Below, one piece after another: positions 34,521 to 44,345 of a DNA stretch of 64,000 nt. The notes under the pieces are model-generated. The model was not told the origin of the DNA, made no database searches, and saw nothing but the letters and a program-made list of their open reading frames with translations. A program made the translations under genes and the position numbers. Numbering within the stretch: the first letter of the stretch is position 1; every line of letters begins with the position of its first letter. This stretch comes from Opitutaceae bacterium (lineage in GTDB: Bacteria; Verrucomicrobiota; Verrucomicrobiia; Opitutales; Opitutaceae). The stretch lies in assembly GCA_028280945.1 (NCBI GenBank), contig JANQKV010000005.1, positions 62,001 through 126,000 of the forward strand, read 5' to 3'.

Positions 34521-36074
34521 TCAGAGTCCGGATACTGGAATCGTCTCACCAACCTTGGAGCTGTTGCTGACGCGAGGGGTGAGTCCGCTGGTAGTTTTGA
34601 GTCCGGCGATTTCTACACGCTTCGTTGCGCGGTAGGGATGCGGAAGATTGGGGTCGATGGCACCGCTAGGATCGTCGAAGAGGGTTACGCTTGAGACTCC
34701 TTCCCTTGTGGGGCCGTCATCGATGGTCAGGCCTTCGATGCGGATCTTGGTGGGCATGGAGCAGGGGTAGCCAAAATCGTGCGTGCCGTCGTTCCGCACA
34801 CCGAACAACGAAACGGGACTGCCTGGATCCACCGGTGGCACCCAACGGCTGTTCTTCACCAACACATCGCCATCCCAGGTGGCGCCGTAGTCGTCACGGA
34901 ATTTGATCAGCCGTTCGCTGTGGATGGTCGAGTTTTCAACCACAAGTTGTCCCTTGCCGATGGCGTTGATGCCCATGTGCCCCATCGTGGAATTGCGGAT
35001 AATGTAGTAGCCGGACACGCCCATGTGCACGTCCATGCGTGAGAGCCGGCAGTCCTCGATGAGCACGTTTTTCATGAAGTTGGAGCCGACCACTCCCCAA
35101 AGGCGGGTATTGTGGATGTCCCCCATGCGGCAGCCTTTCATGGTGAAGTTCACCACCAGGCCAAAGTTGTAGCCGTAGGTGCCCATCGGCACCGGTAGAC
35201 CCGCTGCCCCGATGGTCTCGTGGACCTTGTGCGGATTCACGCGGCAGTTGCGCAGTTCAATGTTCGCGGCCCGCTGCGCGGAAAGAAATCCACGATAGGG
35301 GTGCCCAAAATCGGTGTGCCCCACGGGTTGGTAGGAGATCCCGTCCACCAGAGTATTGGAGCGGTTGATGCTGATGTTGCGCGACCAGTAGTTATAGCCT
35401 TCCGGCTGAATCATCCGGTTGGCGATATTGATGAAAAACCCTCCACTCAGCACCAGGGTCTCCGGGTCGATGGGGCGGGCTTCGACACTTGTGATGGTGT
35501 CGTAATCCCACTCAATCGCGCCTTCGATGGTGCCGTCGGTTTTGAGGATAAACACCTCCCGTTGGGCGGTGCCGGCGTTAACGTTTCTGCCTCGGCGAAT
35601 GAACCGGCGCACATTGTCGTTTTCTACGTAGACCAGCAGGTCCATATCCGGTCGCGCGTCCAAGTGCTTCTGTCCGATCTTCAGGCTTTCGATGGCCAAC
35701 GGCACGGGCTCGAACATCGACTGCACCTCAAACAGCGACCGCTTGTGGTCCTCCACACCCTGGCTGTCATCGATGATGAAGCGCGAGGTATTCCAATCGG
35801 TGGACGTCTTGATGATGGCAGTGAGCGCCTGCCGTCCGAGGTGGTAGGTTGCAGTGGGGTCGGAGCGCACCGGCAACCCGTGCTCGTTGGCATGGGCGTG
35901 GGCCGCGACGATGGCCGGCAGGTCGTCGGTCAGCCCATCGCCGACGGCTCCGAATTGTTTGTAGGTGACGACCGAGGTGTTGTTGTCTGACCAGCCGAAG
36001 CTGGGAAACAAGAGCACAAAAAACCCCAGCCAACGGAGTAGGCAGGGAAGAGAAAAGGAGCGTGGGGTGGTCAT
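34521..36074 (-). CDS. Exported right-handed beta-helix protein (pectate lyase-like)
   Basis: 517 residues. A hydrophobic signal peptide (LPCLLRWLGFFVLLFPSFGW) is followed by the YKQFGAVGDGLTDDLPAI start typical of GH28/pectate-lyase-3 beta-helices. The middle carries short repeats ending in aliphatic ladders, for example NIELRNCRVNP, NVLIEDCRLSRMDV and IRNSTMGHMG. No clear GH28 catalytic triad of Asp is visible, so lyase, hydrolase or non-catalytic binding are all possible. The ATG at 36074 gives the signal peptide at the very start. Confidence 0.75.
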   Translation of the reverse strand: MTTPRSFSLPCLLRWLGFFVLLFPSFGWSDNNTSVVTYKQFGAVGDGLTDDLPAIVAAHAHANEHGLPVRSDPTATYHLGRQALTAIIKTSTDWNTSRFIIDDSQGVEDHKRSLFEVQSMFEPVPLAIESLKIGQKHLDARPDMDLLVYVENDNVRRFIRRGRNVNAGTAQREVFILKTDGTIEGAIEWDYDTITSVEARPIDPETLVLSGGFFINIANRMIQPEGYNYWSRNISINRSNTLVDGISYQPVGHTDFGHPYRGFLSAQRAANIELRNCRVNPHKVHETIGAAGLPVPMGTYGYNFGLVVNFTMKGCRMGDIHNTRLWGVVGSNFMKNVLIEDCRLSRMDVHMGVSGYYIIRNSTMGHMGINAIGKGQLVVENSTIHSERLIKFRDDYGATWDGDVLVKNSRWVPPVDPGSPVSLFGVRNDGTHDFGYPCSMPTKIRIEGLTIDDGPTREGVSSVTLFDDPSGAIDPNLPHPYRATKRVEIAGLKTTSGLTPRVSNSSKVGETIPVSGL

Positions 36075-36133
36075 GGGGAAGGAACGTCCAGCATGAGCGA
36101 TGTCGCCCGACCTTCGCAAACTTGATCGGGCGA

Positions 36134-36290
36134 ACCGGGTGTTCCGGGCTCGTGCAGGCGCCGACGGGGTCGGGCAAAACCCACGCCGCTTACGGCGGGT
36201 GCCTGGACTTGTTGAAACAGCCGGAACCGCCGGAACTGCGCATTCCTTACATCACGCCTCTGCGGGCGATGACGCGGGATCTTGAGTTGG
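36134..36290 (+). pseudogene. Fragment of the LhrC-like helicase gene (157-bp copy)
   Basis: Aligns without gaps to 39845-40001 (137 of 157 bases by hand count). It still encodes CSGLVQAPTGSGKTHAAYGG and PYITPLRAMTRDLEL, then a stop. It has no start of its own and cannot make a helicase. It lies just before the GH74-like gene. Confidence 0.85.
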
Positions 36291-36416
36291 TCTCTTGAGC
36301 TGCGAGCATGGAGAGCGCGGCCTTTACCCGTGCGGGAATACGCGCATGTTGCGTTGATCGTGGTTAACCCCTCCCACCCCCGTTTGTTTCCCTTTGGTGG
36401 ACTGATCCACTCCCGT

Positions 36417-39400
36417 ATGAGGTGGACCATCCTCTCGATGATGGCCATCGGGGTAATGTCACTCGCTCTGGCGCAATATCAGTGGCGGTCGGTGCCGATC
36501 GGGGGAGGAGGATTTGTAACAGGTGTCGTGTTTCATCCCGGTGAATCCGATCTGATCTACGCGCGCACTGACGTGGGCGGAGCCTATCGTTGGAGTCCGG
36601 AGCGGGAGCGTTGGATTCCTCTCAACGACGATTTGGGGCGCGACGATGCGCAACTGACCGGAGTCGTCAGCCTTGCGGTCGACGCCAACGATGTCGATCG
36701 CCTGTATCTGGCCTGCGGGCAATACTTGCCGTCGTGGGGTCGGACCGGCGCGGTGCTTCGTTCAGAAGACCGGGGCGCGACGTGGCAGCGCACGGAGTTG
36801 TCGATTCGCTTGGGCGGCAATGCCGACGGGCGTTCGACGGGGGAGCGACTGCAGGTTGACCCCCATGATGGCACGGTGCTCTGGCTGGGCACCCACCAAA
36901 ACGGGCTGTGGCGCAGCACGGACCGGGGGGTGACGTGGAGCCGGTTTGAGACCTTTGCTCCGGATGAGGTGACATTGGTGGCGATAGATCGACGTTCGGG
37001 TGGCACGGGCACACCGGCGGGGACGTTGTGGGTGGGGACTGCCGGCGACGATGCTGGATTGTGGCGCACGACAGATGGCGGAGCGTCCTGGACCAAACTC
37101 AACGGGCCATCCGCAGGTTGGATCCCCCATCATGTGGATTTCGACTACCGGGACGCGGATGGGGTAAAGGTGTATGCGGCGGGGGGCAACCACTTGGGGC
37201 CCAATGATGTGACCTGGGGCGAGGTGTGGAAGTTTGATGCCGATTTGGCGACTGGCACGGAGTTAAACCCACCGGAAGGCCAAGGGGGATATGCGGGCGT
37301 GAGTGTTGATGCCCGGCAGGCCGGAGTGGTTGCGGTTTCAACGATCGATCGGTGGTGGCCGGGCGACGAAGTTTTTTGCTCCACGGATGGCGGGGCCACT
37401 TGGGCGGCATTGTTGAGCGATGCCCACTACACGCATGAGGATGGCCCCTGGTCCCTCGAACTCACGCCCCACTGGACGGGGGATGTTGATATCGATCCCC
37501 ACAACTCCGACCGAGCCATCTTCGTCACGGGCTATGGATTGTGGGCGACGGAAAATCTCTCGGCTCATGAGACGGGAGGCCAAACCACCTGGACGTTTCT
37601 TAATGCCGGGTTGGATGAGACGGTGCCGTTGGGAATCGTGAGTCCGAACGTCGGCGCGCCGTTGATTGCGGCCTACGGCGACATCGGGGTCTTTCACCAT
37701 CACAGCCTGTCTGAACCTCCCGGAGTGGAGGATCGGGCCAAACCGCACACGGGCACCGCGACATCGATAGCCTTCGCTGCAGGCAATGCCGGAGTAATGG
37801 CTCGCACCCATCATAATAATACCCGAGGCAGCTACACCCTTGATCACGGGGAAAACTGGACCGATTTTGGCACCGCACCGCCTCCGGCGTCCGCCAACGG
37901 GCCGGGCCGGATCACCGTGACGGCTGATGGCGCACGTTTCGTATGGATGCCCAGCTCGGCCTCCGCCTATTACTCCGCAGATCGCGGCGAGACTTGGACC
38001 CCGGGAGCCGGTTCGCCGACGGGCTCCTTCAAGCCCGAGGCTGATCGAGTCAGCGCCGATCATATCTACATTCACGACCGGGACAGCGGCCGGTTGACCG
38101 TGTCGGCCGATGGTGGCGCTTCCTACACCATCACTGCGACCGGACTCGGATCGAACGGGGGGGAGGTAAAGGCGGTGCCGGGGCACGAAGGCCATCTTTG
38201 GCTGCCGGGGGGAACAGGCGGCCTGTATCGATCAATCAACTACGGCGCTTCCCTGACCACCAATGTGGGGTGGGATGCCGCGTGGCGCCTGGGCGTGGGC
38301 AAGGCGATGGACGGGGCAACGTATCCGGCCGTTTATGTTTGGGGACGTCGCGGCGGGGTGGAGGGCATTTGGCGTTCCGATGACGAAGGCGGTTCCTGGG
38401 TGCGCATCAACGATGACGCCCATCGGTTCGGGTGGATCAATGACGTTTCGGGCGATGCGCGGGCGTGGGGGAGGGTGTATCTGGCAACCGGGGGGCGTGG
38501 CGTGGTGATGGGGGAACCGGCCGCGGCACTGCCGCCGGTTGGTTGGACGGTGTTCAGCGCGGGCCAAGCTGAAGTCGCTGTTTTGCCCAACCCCGGCGGT
38601 GCCCCCGGGCCCTGGGAAATCGCGGGGGATCTGCCCGGGTGGGCGACCTTTGATGGTCAAACCGGGGAGTTGAGCGGAATCTCGACCGATGTCCCGGGTA
38701 CGATTCACCGGGTGACGGTGCAACCGGTGGACGGCGGGGGTGGAATGATTTGGAACCTGGGCATTGCCGAAACGGGTGATGATGCCGGGCTGTTCAACCT
38801 GTCCGCCCGGGCAGCCATAGCCGGCGAGAGCCAAGCCATGATTGCCGGCTTTGTTGTGGTTTCGCCGGAGTCGCAACCGGTGCTCGTGCGGGGAGCGGGG
38901 CCCAGCCTGGTGGATTTTGGCATCAGCAATTTTCTGGCGCAGCCCGAGCTGACCCTCCGCCGAGGGGAGACACAGTTGGAGCGCAACGTCGCGTGGGGCG
39001 ATGCATCAAGCACGGTTGAAGACTTGGAAAGGGTGATGAATCGGGTCGGTGCGTTTGCCTGGGAACGCGGCAGCCGGGACACCGCGATATTGCGGGATCT
39101 GGCGTCGGGGGTTTATACGACTGGGATCACCGGACGAGAGGATGCGGCGGGCATCGCGCTCGCAGAGGTCTACGACACCAATGAAGCCGGCGGCGGCGCA
39201 CTTGCCAACCTGTCGGTGCGCACGCTTGTCGGCACGGGCAACGACATCCTCATCGGCGGACTCACCATCAGGGGCGGCGGCGGCCTGCGCCTCCTCGTGC
39301 GGGCAGTGGGTCCTAGTTTGGTGGACTTCGGGGTGACGGGCGTCCTTGTTGATCCCCAGTTGCGGGTGTTCCAGGAGCAGATCGAACTGGGTTCCAACGA

Positions 39401-39596
39401 CAATTGGTCGTCTCGATCGGATCTGGCGGAGCAATTCGCCGCAACCGCGAGTCAAGTCGGTGCGTTTGCACTGCGTGAAGGCAGCGCGGACGCTGTCCTG
39501 TTGGTGGAGTTGGCCGCTGGGGGTTACACCTTGCAAGTCAGTGGAGCCGATGGTGGCAGCGGGGTCGCTCTACTAGAGCTCTATGTGTTGCCCTGA
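36417..39596 (+). CDS. GH74-like secreted glucanase with tandem C-terminal domain
   Basis: 1059 residues with a short signal peptide (MRWTILSMMAIGVMSLALA). The GH74 start is VPIGGGGFVTGVVFHPG and YARTDVGGAYRW, putting a likely catalytic Asp at 52. Many Asp-box/BNR-type turns follow (SEDRGATWQ, STDRGVTWS, TTDGGASWT). The DVDIDPHNSDRAIF strand matches the second catalytic region. After about residue 720 come an Ig/cadherin-like segment and two copies of a C-terminal domain with VRGAGPSLVDFGI and VRAVGPSLVDFGV. Probably cleaves a xyloglucan-like or other beta-glucan outside the cell. Confidence 0.8.
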   Translation: MRWTILSMMAIGVMSLALAQYQWRSVPIGGGGFVTGVVFHPGESDLIYARTDVGGAYRWSPERERWIPLNDDLGRDDAQLTGVVSLAVDANDVDRLYLACGQYLPSWGRTGAVLRSEDRGATWQRTELSIRLGGNADGRSTGERLQVDPHDGTVLWLGTHQNGLWRSTDRGVTWSRFETFAPDEVTLVAIDRRSGGTGTPAGTLWVGTAGDDAGLWRTTDGGASWTKLNGPSAGWIPHHVDFDYRDADGVKVYAAGGNHLGPNDVTWGEVWKFDADLATGTELNPPEGQGGYAGVSVDARQAGVVAVSTIDRWWPGDEVFCSTDGGATWAALLSDAHYTHEDGPWSLELTPHWTGDVDIDPHNSDRAIFVTGYGLWATENLSAHETGGQTTWTFLNAGLDETVPLGIVSPNVGAPLIAAYGDIGVFHHHSLSEPPGVEDRAKPHTGTATSIAFAAGNAGVMARTHHNNTRGSYTLDHGENWTDFGTAPPPASANGPGRITVTADGARFVWMPSSASAYYSADRGETWTPGAGSPTGSFKPEADRVSADHIYIHDRDSGRLTVSADGGASYTITATGLGSNGGEVKAVPGHEGHLWLPGGTGGLYRSINYGASLTTNVGWDAAWRLGVGKAMDGATYPAVYVWGRRGGVEGIWRSDDEGGSWVRINDDAHRFGWINDVSGDARAWGRVYLATGGRGVVMGEPAAALPPVGWTVFSAGQAEVAVLPNPGGAPGPWEIAGDLPGWATFDGQTGELSGISTDVPGTIHRVTVQPVDGGGGMIWNLGIAETGDDAGLFNLSARAAIAGESQAMIAGFVVVSPESQPVLVRGAGPSLVDFGISNFLAQPELTLRRGETQLERNVAWGDASSTVEDLERVMNRVGAFAWERGSRDTAILRDLASGVYTTGITGREDAAGIALAEVYDTNEAGGGALANLSVRTLVGTGNDILIGGLTIRGGGGLRLLVRAVGPSLVDFGVTGVLVDPQLRVFQEQIELGSNDNWSSRSDLAEQFAATASQVGAFALREGSADAVLLVELAAGGYTLQVSGADGGSGVALLELYVLP

Positions 39597-39769
39597 TTGA
39601 GGCAGTTAAAAGAAGGCCAAGAGGAGAGAGCAAAGGAGACATTGCTGGAATCTTGACAGTATGGGCCCGAACAAAGTGCGGATTGTGGTTGCCGTTCAGT
39701 TCCGTTGTGAGGCGGCCGATCGGTGATCGCCTTGCGAAATGGTAACTTCGTTGTCCCGTTCGAAAGTAG

Positions 39770-42184
39770 ATGATCGAGCACTGGTTTGAAGCGCAGGGGT
39801 GGGAGCCGCATTCGTTTCAGACTGACTGTTGGGCGGCGCAACGAGCCGGGTGTTCCGGGCTCGTGCAAGTGCCGACGGGTTCAGGCAAAACCTATGCCGC
39901 TTACGGCGGGTGCTTGGATTTGTTGAAGCTGCCGGAACCGCCGGGCTTGCGCATTCTCTACATCACACCTCTGCGGGCGATGACCCGGGACCTGGAGTTG
40001 GCTTTGCGCAAACCGGTCGAGGCGTTGAGCCTTCCCGCCGCGGTGGAGTCGCGCACGGGCGATACGTCGAGCACCGTTAGGACACGACAACGGCGGCGGT
40101 TGCCGGAGGTTCTGCTGACGACACCGGAGTCACTGACGCTCCTGCTGACTTATGCGGAGGCACCGCGGCTGTTTGCCCGGCTTGATACGGTGATTGTCGA
40201 CGAGTGGCACGAACTGCTGGCCAGCAAACGCGGCACGCAGGTGGAGCTGGCCCTCGCCCGGCTGCGGCAGTGGCACCCGCAACTCAAGACGTGGGGTCTT
40301 TCGGCCACGCTCGCCAATCCACAACAAGCGCTGACGCACCTCGCGCCGCATGATGCCGAAGCGGTTCACATCACCGCTCGCATCAATCGGCCCATCGAAA
40401 TCGAGAGTATCATTCCGGTGGACATCCGATCCGTTCCGTGGGCCGGCAACATGGGTTTAAGGATCGCCGACGCGTTGATCGAACGACTGGATCCGGCCGT
40501 CCCGACCCTCGTCTTCACCAATACCCGCAACCAGGCCGAGATGTGGCACGATGCGCTGCTTCAGGCAAAACCGGAGTGGTCGTCGTTGATCGGCCTGCAC
40601 CATGGTTCACTCGACCGGGAGGGACGCGAGGTGCTTGAGCGTGCGATCAAGGACGGCTCGATCCGGATTGTGATCGCGACGTCGTCGCTCGATCTGGGCG
40701 TGGATTTTTCACCGATCGAACAGGTCGTGCAGATTGGTTCGCCCAAAGGAATCGCTCGGCTCATGCAACGGGCGGGGCGCAGCAATCATCGGCTCGGGGA
40801 GACTTCGCGCCTGATCTGCATGCCTGCCAGCGCACTGCATCTTCTTGAGTTTGCAGCCGCCCGGGAAGCCGTGGCCCGGGGAGAGATCGAAGCGATCCTG
40901 CCACCACAGGAGCCGTTGGATGTGTTGTGCCAGCACCTCATCACGCGTTCGCTGGCGGAAGGGTTCGATGAGGATGGGCTCTTGGCCGAAATCCGCTCTA
41001 CCGCGGCTTATGCCGACTTGTCGCACGCGCGTTTTGACTGGGCGCTGCAACTGGTGGCGTATGGCGGCAAAACCCTGCGTTCCTATCCGGACTACCAAAA
41101 ACTAGCAAAGCAGGAGGACGGGCACTGGCAGATTCGGGAAAACAAGATGGCCAGGCGGCATCGCATGATGATCGGCACCATCACCTCGGAAACCTCGGTG
41201 CAGGTGCGTTTTGTCAACGGCGCGCGGATTGGCCACGTGGAGGAGTCGTTTGCGGGTCGGCTTCGGCCGGGCCAGAAGATCCTCTTCGCAGGCCGCACGC
41301 TGCAGGTGCACCGTTTCCGCGACATGACCCTCTTCGTGCGCAGTGCGAAGGGTAAGCGCGCCGAGGTGCCGCGGTGGATGGGAGGCAAGATGCCGTTCTC
41401 GAATCAGCTCGCCCAGGCCCTGCGCCGCAGTTTTCAGGAAATCGCGGAAGGGGAGGGCGGAAGCAGTCCCGAAGTCGAGGCGTTGCAGCCCCTCTTCGCG
41501 ACCCAACAAGAACTTTCAACGATCCCAAAAGCAGGTGAGGTGCTCGTCGAGCTCTGCCAAACCCGCGAGGGTTTTCATGGGTTTTGTTTCACGTTTGAAG
41601 GTCGCGTCGTAAACGACGGTCTGGCGGCGTTACTCGCCTATCGCATGGGGCAGGTCCGACCTGCGACCTTTACGATTGCGGCGAGCGACTATGGCATCGA
41701 GTGGCTTTGCCCGGAGCGGTATCCGTTCAAAGAGATGTTCCGTGAACGTGAATCGCTTTTTTCCGAGGAGCACTTGCTGCGCGACACGTTGGAGAGTATA
41801 AACGTGGGTGAGCTTGCCAAACGGCAGTTTCGGGGCATCGCCCGAATTGCCGGGCTGACTTTTGATGGCTACCCCGGATCGCGAAAATCCGGCAAACAAC
41901 TGCAGATTTCCTCCGGCCTTATTTATGATGTCTTTAGTCGTTACGATCCCGACAACCTGCTGCTCCAACAGGCCCAACAGGAAGTCCTGGAGACGCAGTT
42001 TGAGGAAACGAGGCTGCGGGAAACCCTGCGGCGCCTGCGCGAGTCGACATTCGTTCTTCGCGATACGCCGCGCCCCACGCCGCTTTCGTTGCCACTTATC
42101 GCCGACCGGCTGACCAGCATGCTCTCGACGGAAGCCTTGGAAAAACGCCTCGCACGTATTCAACAACAATGGACAGATTCTTAA
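39770..42184 (+). CDS. Ligase-associated DEXH-box helicase (Lhr-type)
   Basis: 804 residues. Walker A PTGSGKT is at 35-41, the DEXH box is VDEWHELLASKRG, and motif III LSATL and motif VI QRAGRSNH follow. The winged-helix and Lhr-core C-terminal regions are present (FDEDGLLAEIRST, VNDGLAALLAYRMG, RRLRESTFVLRDT). It unwinds DNA in repair and is typically encoded with PdeM and a ligase. Here the PdeM gene overlaps its end by 16 bp but no ligase or exonuclease follows. The ATG is the frame start. Confidence 0.9.
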   Translation: MIEHWFEAQGWEPHSFQTDCWAAQRAGCSGLVQVPTGSGKTYAAYGGCLDLLKLPEPPGLRILYITPLRAMTRDLELALRKPVEALSLPAAVESRTGDTSSTVRTRQRRRLPEVLLTTPESLTLLLTYAEAPRLFARLDTVIVDEWHELLASKRGTQVELALARLRQWHPQLKTWGLSATLANPQQALTHLAPHDAEAVHITARINRPIEIESIIPVDIRSVPWAGNMGLRIADALIERLDPAVPTLVFTNTRNQAEMWHDALLQAKPEWSSLIGLHHGSLDREGREVLERAIKDGSIRIVIATSSLDLGVDFSPIEQVVQIGSPKGIARLMQRAGRSNHRLGETSRLICMPASALHLLEFAAAREAVARGEIEAILPPQEPLDVLCQHLITRSLAEGFDEDGLLAEIRSTAAYADLSHARFDWALQLVAYGGKTLRSYPDYQKLAKQEDGHWQIRENKMARRHRMMIGTITSETSVQVRFVNGARIGHVEESFAGRLRPGQKILFAGRTLQVHRFRDMTLFVRSAKGKRAEVPRWMGGKMPFSNQLAQALRRSFQEIAEGEGGSSPEVEALQPLFATQQELSTIPKAGEVLVELCQTREGFHGFCFTFEGRVVNDGLAALLAYRMGQVRPATFTIAASDYGIEWLCPERYPFKEMFRERESLFSEEHLLRDTLESINVGELAKRQFRGIARIAGLTFDGYPGSRKSGKQLQISSGLIYDVFSRYDPDNLLLQQAQQEVLETQFEETRLRETLRRLRESTFVLRDTPRPTPLSLPLIADRLTSMLSTEALEKRLARIQQQWTDS

Positions 42185-42891
42185 ACCGACTGCGGCAACC
42201 AAACCCAGGTGACGATGGTGCGCTCGCGGTAACGCTGCAGGGTGAGTCTCTGATGCTGCTGCCGGAGCGGGCGGTCTTTTGGCCGAGCCAATCGGCCCTG
42301 CTCGTCGCTGACCTGCATTGGGGCAAGGATGAGGCTTTTCGGCGCCAGGGCAGCCCGGTGCCACCGGGCGTGCTGACGGCGGATCTTAAGCGGCTGAAGC
42401 ACTGCATCGACCGGTGGCCGGTTGAACGCGTCTACATTCTCGGTGACCTGATCCATAATCGTGAAGGCATGAGCGAGGATGTGGTCCATGAAATCGTGGC
42501 ATGGCGCGAAACCGTCCCGGTGGAAATGATCCTGATCCCGGGAAACCACGACCGGCACCTTGCCCAGTTGCCGCTCTCCTTCATCATCCAAGTAATGCCG
42601 TATGCGCTGACTGTTGCGGGATTCGAAATGACGCACGATCCGACGAGCCGCAGCCCGTCATCCGATGACTATATGATCGGCGGGCACGTCCACCCGTTGT
42701 TCCGGATCCGCAGTAGCAATGATCTGATCATGCTGCCGTGCTTTTACTTTGGTCCGGATTACGCGTTGCTCCCTGCTTTTTCCGAATTCACCGGAGGCTT
42801 CGTGGTGAATGCCGAAAGAGATGCGGACGTTTATCTGACGGATGGCCGGGTTGTCCTTCCGGCGCCGCGGCGGGGGTTTGGGCGGGAATAG
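42169..42891 (+). CDS. pdeM: Ligase-associated DNA-repair endonuclease PdeM (calcineurin-like)
   Basis: 240 residues of the metallophosphoesterase fold. All five motifs are present: VADLHWGK, ILGDLIHN, PGNHDRH, MTHDP and GGHVHPLF. The PdeM family acts in DNA damage repair with the adjacent helicase. The overlap with the helicase implies coupled translation. Normal length. Confidence 0.88.
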   Translation: MDRFLNRLRQPNPGDDGALAVTLQGESLMLLPERAVFWPSQSALLVADLHWGKDEAFRRQGSPVPPGVLTADLKRLKHCIDRWPVERVYILGDLIHNREGMSEDVVHEIVAWRETVPVEMILIPGNHDRHLAQLPLSFIIQVMPYALTVAGFEMTHDPTSRSPSSDDYMIGGHVHPLFRIRSSNDLIMLPCFYFGPDYALLPAFSEFTGGFVVNAERDADVYLTDGRVVLPAPRRGFGRE

Positions 42892-42913
42892 AGTGGAGGC
42901 CAGTTTTCTCTCC

Positions 42914-43465
42914 ATGGGCATGATCCGTTTTTCCCGTTTCGCTTTATGGTTTGTCCTGGCGGCCGGCTTTGTGGCCGCTGCCGAAATGCCCGGCCTGAAG
43001 GTCGGGGACGATGCTCCCGACTTCACGCTGACTTCCGGCACCGGTGAGCAGGTGTCGCTGGCTGGCCTCCGCGAGAGTGGACCGGTGGTGCTCGTATTCG
43101 TACGGTCGGCGGATTGGTGTCCCTATTGTCGGCAACAATTGCAGGACTTGGAGTCCAATCGCACGGCCATCGAGGCGACGGGGGCGCGGCTGGTAGGGCT
43201 CAGTTACGATGGCGCGGCAACCCAGGCCAGGGCCGTCGTCAGGCTCGGCCTGACCTACCCGTTGCTGGCGGACCCGGACAGCAAGGTCATCGAGGCCTTT
43301 GGCATTCTGAACCGGGAGGCCCGTGGCAAGGCCGCAGGGGTGCCACATCCCGCGATCTTCATCGTTGATGCCGACGGAATGATCCAAGCGAAGCTCATGG
43401 AGGACGGTTACCGCGACCGGCCAAGCCACGACGTGATTCTCGCCGTCCTCGCCGATATCGACTGA
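42914..43465 (+). CDS. Exported peroxiredoxin/AhpC-TSA-like protein
   Basis: 183 residues. A signal peptide (FSRFALWFVLAAGFVAAA) is followed by the thioredoxin-fold peroxiredoxin core: GDDAPDFTLTS, then SADWCPYCRQQLQDL holding the active-site Cys pair, and a GVPHPAIFIVDADG strand. It likely reduces peroxide or organic hydroperoxide in the periplasm. The ATG at 42914 makes a good signal peptide; the longer frame upstream overlaps pdeM. The last 40 bp of the gene are the start of a 66-bp repeat also found at 44346. Confidence 0.82.
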   Translation: MGMIRFSRFALWFVLAAGFVAAAEMPGLKVGDDAPDFTLTSGTGEQVSLAGLRESGPVVLVFVRSADWCPYCRQQLQDLESNRTAIEATGARLVGLSYDGAATQARAVVRLGLTYPLLADPDSKVIEAFGILNREARGKAAGVPHPAIFIVDADGMIQAKLMEDGYRDRPSHDVILAVLADID

Positions 43466-43490
43466 TCAGGGGGGCTTCCGACCAAACGGA
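43425..43490 (+). repeat. 66-bp direct repeat, copy A
   Basis: Covers the end of the peroxiredoxin gene (GCCACGACGTGATTCTCGCC...) and its 3' flank. 62 of 66 bases match copy B at 44346-44411. Confidence 0.85.
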
Positions 43491-44345
43491 TCCGTTGCTT
43501 TGAGGACGGTGGTTACACATTCAAACCACACTCTCAGGCCAACGCCATCATGGCCAAAAGCCAGCGGTTGGAAAACTGGATGCTAGTCACATTCCAGACC
43601 AAGGGAGGCAAACCGGCTCAACACTTCGCGACCACCTCCGACTGCGACCAAACCTACCGATCCCTCTGCGCCTTGCAGTGAAAGCGATCGAAAACATCAA
43701 GAAGCTGCTCCGACTGGCGCGTTCAGGCAACCAGCATGAAACCGAACTCGCGGTGCAACGTGCGCTTCAGTTGGCGGCATCACCGCGGTCGCATGCGCAA
43801 CCGTCACTCATGCGTATGGGGCATGTATCGCGGTATCATGGACAAGCTCGTAGCGCGTTACCTGTTCGCGCTCGATTCGGCCCTACCGAAGGGCTAGTCC
43901 GAGCTGTGTGCTTGGATGGACAACATCGACCGCCTTCGCTTCGAGGTGCTCGACCATCTCATCCGCAAAACGCGCTACCGCGGCCTGATCTCCCGTCGCA
44001 TTTGGAAGGCCAAAAACAACCCCCATCGTCCTCCGCTTTCGCGATGAAAATAGCGAAATCAAGTCCACTTGGCGCATCTGGCCTATTTGGACCCAATCAG
44101 GACGCTAATTTAGCGCCATCTGAGTTTTTTTATATGCGATCCAGATAGCCAGAGCAGCCATCGCCACCAATTGTAGGAAGTCCCACAGGGTCATGAACAT
44201 CTCAATTAGGTGCATCAGAAATGCCATTACCGGCAGTCTTCACCAAACGTGGGAACAGCGCAATCGCGGAATACTCATGCCTCGATCGACGATCGTTCGT
44301 TCCCTCAGTCCGCACAAAAAAGGCCGGGGACACTTATTCTCCTAT
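43491..44345. pseudogene. Decayed segment between the 66-bp repeats
   Basis: Holds remnants only. From about 43501 a frame reads EDGGYTFKPHSQANAIMAK...SLCALQ, then a stop. Around 43678 the frame KAIENIKKLLRLARSGNQHE resembles the start of a DUF2786 protein, then breaks. Further phrases (RGIMDKLVARYLFALD, DRLRFEVLDHLIRKTRYRGL) look like relics of the same gene in shifted frames. Confidence 0.6.
44105..44227 (-). CDS. Possible 40-aa hydrophobic peptide
   Basis: A short frame reading MAFLMHLIEMFMTLWDFLQL and VAMAALAIWIAYKKTQMAL, with one membrane-spanning stretch and a basic C-terminus. Position and size resemble small membrane toxins or regulatory peptides, but it sits in decayed DNA and may not be expressed. 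Confidence 0.3.
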   Translation of the reverse strand: MAFLMHLIEMFMTLWDFLQLVAMAALAIWIAYKKTQMALN

